DNA of 8,517 nucleotides from Candidatus Micrarchaeota archaeon UBA95 (GTDB lineage: Archaea; Micrarchaeota; Micrarchaeia; Norongarragalinales; Norongarragalinaceae), in contig DALH01000021.1 in NCBI GenBank assembly GCA_002499405.1, positions 6,377-14,893 on the forward strand, read 5' to 3'. Of this stretch, positions 5,165 to 8,517 are shown in pieces. Made by a program: the position numbers and the translations under genes. Each line of letters starts with the position of its first letter. The first letter of the stretch is position 1. A model generated the notes under the pieces. The model did no database searches and was not told the origin of the DNA. It saw only the letters and a program-made list of their open reading frames with translations.

Positions 5165-6157
5165 TCAGTAAATCGGGTCAGTTTCAAACCGGTGGTCCGT
5201 CCGGATTTCACGAACGCTCCCGCTCTTGGACCGCGTCACGAGCGAGTGCGTTATTGCGCCGCGGCTCGTGAAACGCACGCCCTTGAGCGTGGGCCCGTTG
5301 GTCACACCGGTTGCCGCGAACATGATGTTGTCCCCCTTTGCAAGGTCGTTCGTCTCCAACTTCCTGGAGTAACCCGCCGGAAACCAGTTGTTCAACTTTT
5401 CTTCTATCACGTCCACGCCCATTCCCCTGGCGCGCGACAACTCCTCTTCCTTCCGAAACACGAGGCGGCCCTGAATTTCGCCGCCGAACGCCTTCAGCGC
5501 GGCAGCCGCAAGCACGCCCTCGGGCGCGGCGCCCACCCCCATTAAGACGTCGATTCCGGTGTGGGGCAGCGCGGTTGCAATGGCTCCGGTTACGTCGCCG
5601 TCCAGTATGAGCACGATGCGCGCGCCCGCGGTCCTCACCTCCTTGATCAAGTCGTTGTTACGGTCGCGTTCCATCACCATCACGGTCAAGTCGTCCACTT
5701 CCTTCTCAAGCGCCTGCGAAATTGCTTCCAGGTTTTCTTTCACGCTCCAGTCAAGGTTCACCTTGCCCGCGCACTCCGCACCCACCGCAAGCTTATCCAT
5801 GTAGCAGTCGGGGGCGTGCAGCAGGGAGCCGCTGGGCCCGCACGCTAGGACGCTTAACGCGTTGTCCCTTCCCTTGGCAGTGGCGTCCGTGCACTCCAGG
5901 GGGTCCACGGCAATGTCTATTTTCGGGCCGTTGCCGGTGCCCACCTTTTCCCCGATGTAGAGCATGGGGGCTTCGTCGCGCTCGCCTTCGCCGATTACTA
6001 TGGTTCCGTCCACGTTCACCTGATTGAGGGTTTTGCGCATGAACTCGGTTGCCGCCTTGTCGGCTTCCTTTGAATCGCCCCGCCCCACCAGTCGGGAGGA
6101 AGATATGGCGGCGGCTTCGGTTACGCGAACGAATTCAAGGGCAAGGTTCCTATCCAT
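5165..6157 (-). CDS. glpX: Class II fructose-1,6-bisphosphatase (GlpX type)
   Basis: A 330-residue GlpX-family phosphatase that would hydrolyse fructose 1,6-bisphosphate to fructose 6-phosphate, the committed step of gluconeogenesis. It aligns almost without gaps to bacterial GlpX through residue 215. Asp33, Glu57 (in VIGEGERDEAPMLYIGEKVG), Asp85 (in AVDPLECT) and Glu213 (in GAAPEG) fall at the positions I recall for the E. coli metal ligands. Tyr119 and Thr90 are also kept. One oddity is Cys89, where the family normally has Gly (DPxEGT). DGDVTGAI near 186-193 and the MFAATGVTNG segment near 279-288 are also typical. ATG at 6155-6157 follows AAGGTGA at a five-base gap. It is the first gene of the operon with the aldolase. 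Archaea commonly use a bifunctional aldolase/phosphatase instead, so this bacterial-looking enzyme suggests transfer (inference). Confidence 0.95.
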   Translation of the reverse strand: MDRNLALEFVRVTEAAAISSSRLVGRGDSKEADKAATEFMRKTLNQVNVDGTIVIGEGERDEAPMLYIGEKVGTGNGPKIDIAVDPLECTDATAKGRDNALSVLACGPSGSLLHAPDCYMDKLAVGAECAGKVNLDWSVKENLEAISQALEKEVDDLTVMVMERDRNNDLIKEVRTAGARIVLILDGDVTGAIATALPHTGIDVLMGVGAAPEGVLAAAALKAFGGEIQGRLVFRKEEELSRARGMGVDVIEEKLNNWFPAGYSRKLETNDLAKGDNIMFAATGVTNGPTLKGVRFTSRGAITHSLVTRSKSGSVREIRTDHRFETDPIY

Positions 6158-6210
6158 TCAAATCACCTTGGACCCATAGAGAGACCCAAAGAAACATTTG
6201 GTTTGGAGTG

Positions 6211-6220
6211 CATTTAAACG
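6211..6220 (-). promoter_or_regulatory. TATA-like box for the glpX-fba operon
   Basis: Minus strand reads CGTTTAAATG and overlaps the TAA stop of the UbiA gene. Transcription would start near 6190, giving a leader of about 33 bases that holds the AAGGTGA ribosome-binding site. The rest of the 57-base gap shows only a weak hairpin (CCAAA at 6186-6190 with TTTGG at 6197-6201) and no clear terminator. Confidence 0.45.
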
Positions 6221-7020
6221 ATTATGGTTGAAGCGTAGGCAACCATGAACGCGAGCATGGCGAGTTTGAGCCATGACTGGCCCCCGCGATACTCCTTTTT
6301 CAGCGTGAGGCGCGCCGCATTCAACGCCGCCAAATCCGCCAAGGCAACCAGGCCCGCGAACAAGAGCGCGCCGGCCAGGGCGGGCCGGGACGCGAAAACG
6401 CAGGCCGCAAACAACGCGAACAGCGCGGCTTTAATTGCCCACGTTTCCCCGGCCACGAGGGGAAGGGTTCGCTTGAATCCGCGGTCCGCCTTCAAGTCCT
6501 CCAAGTCCTTCACTATTTCGCGCGCAATGTTGGCGAACAAGGCGGCGAGCGCGAGTGGCGCTACAACCGAATAATTGCCGGTAATCGTGGCGCCGAACAC
6601 GAACAAAAGCGCGGTGTTTCCCGCGACCACCCAGTTCCCGAGCCACTTCTTTTTTGCGAGGAACGCCGAGTAAGCGTACAAGGAAACAACTGCGATGACT
6701 GCTATGGCGAACGCGGCCGCGTTGACGAGCCACGCCAGCACGAGCCCCGTGAAAAACAGCGTGAAGGCGAACAACTTCACCGAGGCGGGGCTCGCGCGGC
6801 CGGAGGGAATGGGTTTGGACTTGTTTTTCTTCGCGTCCACTTCGCGGTCGAAGTAATCGTTTATGGCTTGGCCCGCGCCGCCGATTATTGCAGCAGAAAT
6901 CATTGCGAGCGCCACGGGCCCGTCAAACAAGAGGCCGGCGCCCAAAGCGTATCCGAGCCAGACCGCTGCCGCGCTCAACGCGAAGTTCGCGGGTCGCAAC
7001 AGTTCCGTGTAAGGATTCAC
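6214..7020 (-). CDS. UbiA-family prenyltransferase, probable digeranylgeranylglyceryl phosphate synthase
   Basis: A 268-residue integral membrane prenyltransferase with about eight or nine hydrophobic helices. The first Asp-rich motif is NDYFDREVD at 54-62, followed by the KPIPSG loop at 69-74. The second is KDLEDLKADRG at 171-181 (Asp172, Asp175, Asp179). These bind magnesium and the prenyl diphosphate. The combination of NDYFDxEVD and KPIPSG is typical of archaeal enzymes that add the second geranylgeranyl chain to glycerol phosphate in ether-lipid synthesis, which is the likeliest role. Other UbiA substrates such as quinone or heme precursors cannot be excluded, but no such pathway gene is nearby. 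It starts at GTG 7018-7020 (MNPYTELLRPANF). No Shine-Dalgarno site precedes it, and an AT-rich element lies 25 bases upstream, so the message may be leaderless. It diverges from the galT-like gene across a 48-base spacer. Confidence 0.87.
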   Translation of the reverse strand: MNPYTELLRPANFALSAAAVWLGYALGAGLLFDGPVALAMISAAIIGGAGQAINDYFDREVDAKKNKSKPIPSGRASPASVKLFAFTLFFTGLVLAWLVNAAAFAIAVIAVVSLYAYSAFLAKKKWLGNWVVAGNTALLFVFGATITGNYSVVAPLALAALFANIAREIVKDLEDLKADRGFKRTLPLVAGETWAIKAALFALFAACVFASRPALAGALLFAGLVALADLAALNAARLTLKKEYRGGQSWLKLAMLAFMVAYASTIIV

Positions 7021-7068
7021 GGGAAAACTAAGGGTTTCTTTTTATTAATTGCCTGCGTTGGGTGTTTA
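7021..7068. promoter_or_regulatory. Shared divergent promoter with a central TATA-like element
   Basis: The spacer holds one AT-rich block, TTTTTATTAATT at 7039-7050, whose centre (7044.5) is exactly midway between the two start codons (7020 minus, 7069 plus). Each start is about 25 bases away, the usual archaeal distance from TATA centre to transcript start. Both genes may therefore be leaderless and driven from one element. On the plus side GGGTG six bases before the ATG could act as a weak ribosome-binding site. Confidence 0.5.
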
Positions 7069-7935
7069 ATGCACGAGTACCGCCGCAACGAATTGAGGAA
7101 TTGCCTCGTGCTCTTGGCCGAGCACCGCGCCAAGCGCCCCCACCTCAAGAAAGGCACCAGAGAATGCCCTTTTTGCAGGGGTAGGGAGGCAATGGTTCCG
7201 CCCGCCACCCTTGAACTTCCGAAGGGAAGGTGGCGCGTGCGCGCGTTCCCGAACAAGTTTCCGTTCGTGGAGCGCCGCGGCAGGTTTGCGTGGAGGAACG
7301 GGCGCGCCCCGGCGTTCGGCGACCACGAAGTAATAGTTGAAACGCACGAGGACAAGGCGTTGTTTGAAAATTATTCGCGCGAACAACTCAATTACTTGTG
7401 GAGCGCTTACCTGGACCGCTTCAACGACTTTTCTTCGCGGAAGCAAGTGGAATTCGTGTTGTTGTTGAAGAACCACGGTTCCAAGAGCGGGGCGAGCATT
7501 CCGCACGAGCACTCGCAAATCGTTTCCTACCCCTTCGTGCCGGAGCAACTCAAGGGCTTCCTCAAGAAGCCGTGCGCGTTGTGCGACCACGAAAAAATCG
7601 GGTTGACAGTATTCTCAACGAAAAACTTTCGCGCCATAACGCCGTTCAACGCGTTGACGGCGTGCGAGTTGTGGCTCGTCCCGAAAAAACACGTTTCCTC
7701 AATGCTTGAAGTGGACGGCGCCGAGTTGTTGGAGGCAATCCAGGAGTGCGTGCGCAGGTTGAAGCGGTTCGACGACTCGTACAACTTTATTTTCGTTAAC
7801 TCGCCGAGGCGCGGGAACCTGCATTTTCACGTGGAGTTCTTCACCCGCAAGGCGGTGTGGGGAGCAGTGGAACTCGGCCTCGGAATTTATTTGAATCAGA
7901 CGAGCCCCGAATCAGCGAAAAAGTTACTGGGTTGA
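7069..7935 (+). CDS. galT: Galactose-1-phosphate uridylyltransferase-like protein (GalT family, HIT superfamily)
   Basis: A 288-residue GalT-family nucleotidyltransferase, which swaps a sugar 1-phosphate for the hexose phosphate of a nucleotide sugar through a nucleotidyl-histidine intermediate. Seen are CPFCRGRE (Cys33, Cys36; zinc), GDHEVIVETHED near 84-95, and NHGSKSGASIPHEHSQ at 135-150. His148 is the likely nucleophile; His146 corresponds to the family's zinc-site histidine. CALC follows at 169-172, then PFNALTACELWLVPKKH, LHFHVEFFTR at 251-260 and a GLGIYLNQTSPESAKKLL end, all in the order of the two-domain family. The active motif reads HEHSQ instead of HPHGQ, so sugar and nucleotide specificity are uncertain; related archaeal proteins may use ADP- or UDP-sugars. 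ATG at 7069 is chosen because the longer in-frame reading from 6868 lies inside the opposite-strand UbiA gene and adds no family sequence. Its end overlaps the convergent gene by 12 bases. Confidence 0.85.
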   Translation: MHEYRRNELRNCLVLLAEHRAKRPHLKKGTRECPFCRGREAMVPPATLELPKGRWRVRAFPNKFPFVERRGRFAWRNGRAPAFGDHEVIVETHEDKALFENYSREQLNYLWSAYLDRFNDFSSRKQVEFVLLLKNHGSKSGASIPHEHSQIVSYPFVPEQLKGFLKKPCALCDHEKIGLTVFSTKNFRAITPFNALTACELWLVPKKHVSSMLEVDGAELLEAIQECVRRLKRFDDSYNFIFVNSPRRGNLHFHVEFFTRKAVWGAVELGLGIYLNQTSPESAKKLLG

Positions 7936-8517
7936 ATCCGCGTAATTTGTTAAAGCGCTAATCATTTGTTCAATCGGCGTTTTAACGGGGAGGCGTCCGT
8001 CACCACGCATTTCCGCCAATAATTTCAACCTATATCCTGTTTTATAACCATCAAGCTCTTTTTGTAATCCTGTTTTCTCTCTCGGGCTTAATTTGAGTAT
8101 GTTCATTCTCGCTTGCTGAAACAGCCGGCTGTTTGAAGGGTCGTTGGTTCCTATCACGTGTCTTACTCCTTGTTTCTCCAAATACTCCAAGATTTTCAGT
8201 TCCATTGCACTCCCAAGCCGGGGGTAACATCGCTCGCCCAAATTTTTTTGTAAGCCCTCTTTCGGGAACAAACGCTTAGTGAGAATGGTTTTGCCGCCCA
8301 TCTTTTCGTATGCAATGAATCCTATCCTGCTGAAACCGTTCTCCTGCGTTCTTGAATGGTGGCGGTTGATTTCATTCAGGTATCTATCGCCCACCGGCAA
8401 CGTCATTATCTCGCGGCTGTTTGCTTCAGCGATGGGGCGCGTGTCGCCTTTTCCTCTGGTTGCGTAAATGTTGAAGAGTATTTCGTTCGGCTGGAGTTCC
8501 TCCACGAAAACTTTTAA
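7924..8517 (-). CDS. Unknown protein, possibly acetyltransferase-like (5' end probably outside the window)
   Basis: I do not recognise this protein. The frame is open to the right edge; the first start seen is GTG at 8503-8505 (193 residues), but no Shine-Dalgarno site precedes it. The in-frame residues before it (LKVFVEEL) look like coding sequence, so the true start is probably beyond 8517. The protein is soluble, with no membrane segment or signal peptide. Residues 95-134 from that GTG (PRLGSAMELKILEYLEKQG, then HVIGTNDPSNSRLFQQA) have the rhythm of a GNAT acetyltransferase acetyl-CoA loop, helix, strand and Asn-containing turn. This is weak and should be treated as a guess. The C-terminus is helical and charged. 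The gene is visibly AT-richer than its neighbours and uses more TAT, TTA, ACA and GGA codons, which suggests later acquisition. It converges on galT, and the two stop regions overlap by 12 bases. Confidence 0.7.
   Translation of the reverse strand, partial: LKVFVEELQPNEILFNIYATRGKGDTRPIAEANSREIMTLPVGDRYLNEINRHHSRTQENGFSRIGFIAYEKMGGKTILTKRLFPKEGLQKNLGERCYPRLGSAMELKILEYLEKQGVRHVIGTNDPSNSRLFQQARMNILKLSPREKTGLQKELDGYKTGYRLKLLAEMRGDGRLPVKTPIEQMISALTNYADSTQ

Noticed and set aside
4892..5545. A 217-residue plus-strand open frame spanning the fba-glpX junction
   Set aside because: Both opposite-strand genes are clear enzyme families with good starts and ribosome-binding sites; the plus-strand product shows no motif.
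6868..7068. A 67-residue N-terminal extension of the GalT-like protein
   Set aside because: It lies mostly inside the UbiA gene on the other strand, and GalT relatives begin close to the ATG at 7069.
1..8517. tRNA or rRNA genes, CRISPR arrays, insertion sequences, inteins
   Set aside because: Coding is nearly continuous with recognised proteins; gaps are all under 175 bases and show no cloverleaf, regular repeat array, transposase or intein splice motif. The reductase runs without an insert.

Overview
The window looks archaeal and fits a reduced-genome (DPANN-type) archaeon, although lineage cannot be fixed from sequence alone. The archaeal signs are a UbiA-family prenyltransferase of the kind that makes ether lipids, an Ogg2-type 8-oxoguanine glycosylase, TATA-like boxes about 25 bases before expected transcript starts, and probable leaderless genes. 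Genes are packed tightly, with several ATGA or TTGA stop/start overlaps. Nearly the whole window is coding; the longest non-coding stretch is about 170 bases (3852-4024).

Positions 1-3851 (minus strand) hold an anaerobic deoxynucleotide-synthesis operon with an unusual build. The first gene is one 816-residue protein that joins a complete NrdR-like repressor (zinc ribbon plus ATP-cone), a second ATP-cone, and the catalytic barrel of a class III ribonucleotide reductase (NrdD). It stops after the C-terminal zinc motif, before the glycyl-radical segment. That segment is a separate 55-residue gene with its own strong Shine-Dalgarno site. Then follow the radical-SAM activase NrdG, a small DUF1858 protein with a CxxC motif, and the first 119 residues of an Ogg2 DNA glycosylase/lyase that runs off the left edge. 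The leader before the fused gene carries sequences resembling NrdR boxes, so the fused protein may repress its own operon.

Positions 4025-6157 (minus strand) hold a two-gene sugar-phosphate operon: a class II fructose-1,6-bisphosphatase (GlpX type), then a class II zinc fructose-bisphosphate aldolase. Both are bacterial-type enzymes. Together they would do the two steps that many archaea assign to one bifunctional FBP aldolase/phosphatase, turning triose phosphates into fructose 6-phosphate.

At 6214-7935, a UbiA prenyltransferase (minus) and a GalT-like nucleotidyltransferase (plus) diverge from a 48-base spacer. One AT-rich element sits exactly midway between their start codons, consistent with a shared promoter and two leaderless transcripts. 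From 7924 to the right edge an AT-richer gene of unknown function converges on galT and overlaps its 3' end by 12 bases; it probably continues past the window.

The most noteworthy items are the NrdR-NrdD fusion, the detached glycyl-radical subunit, and the NrdR-box-like operators in front of them.
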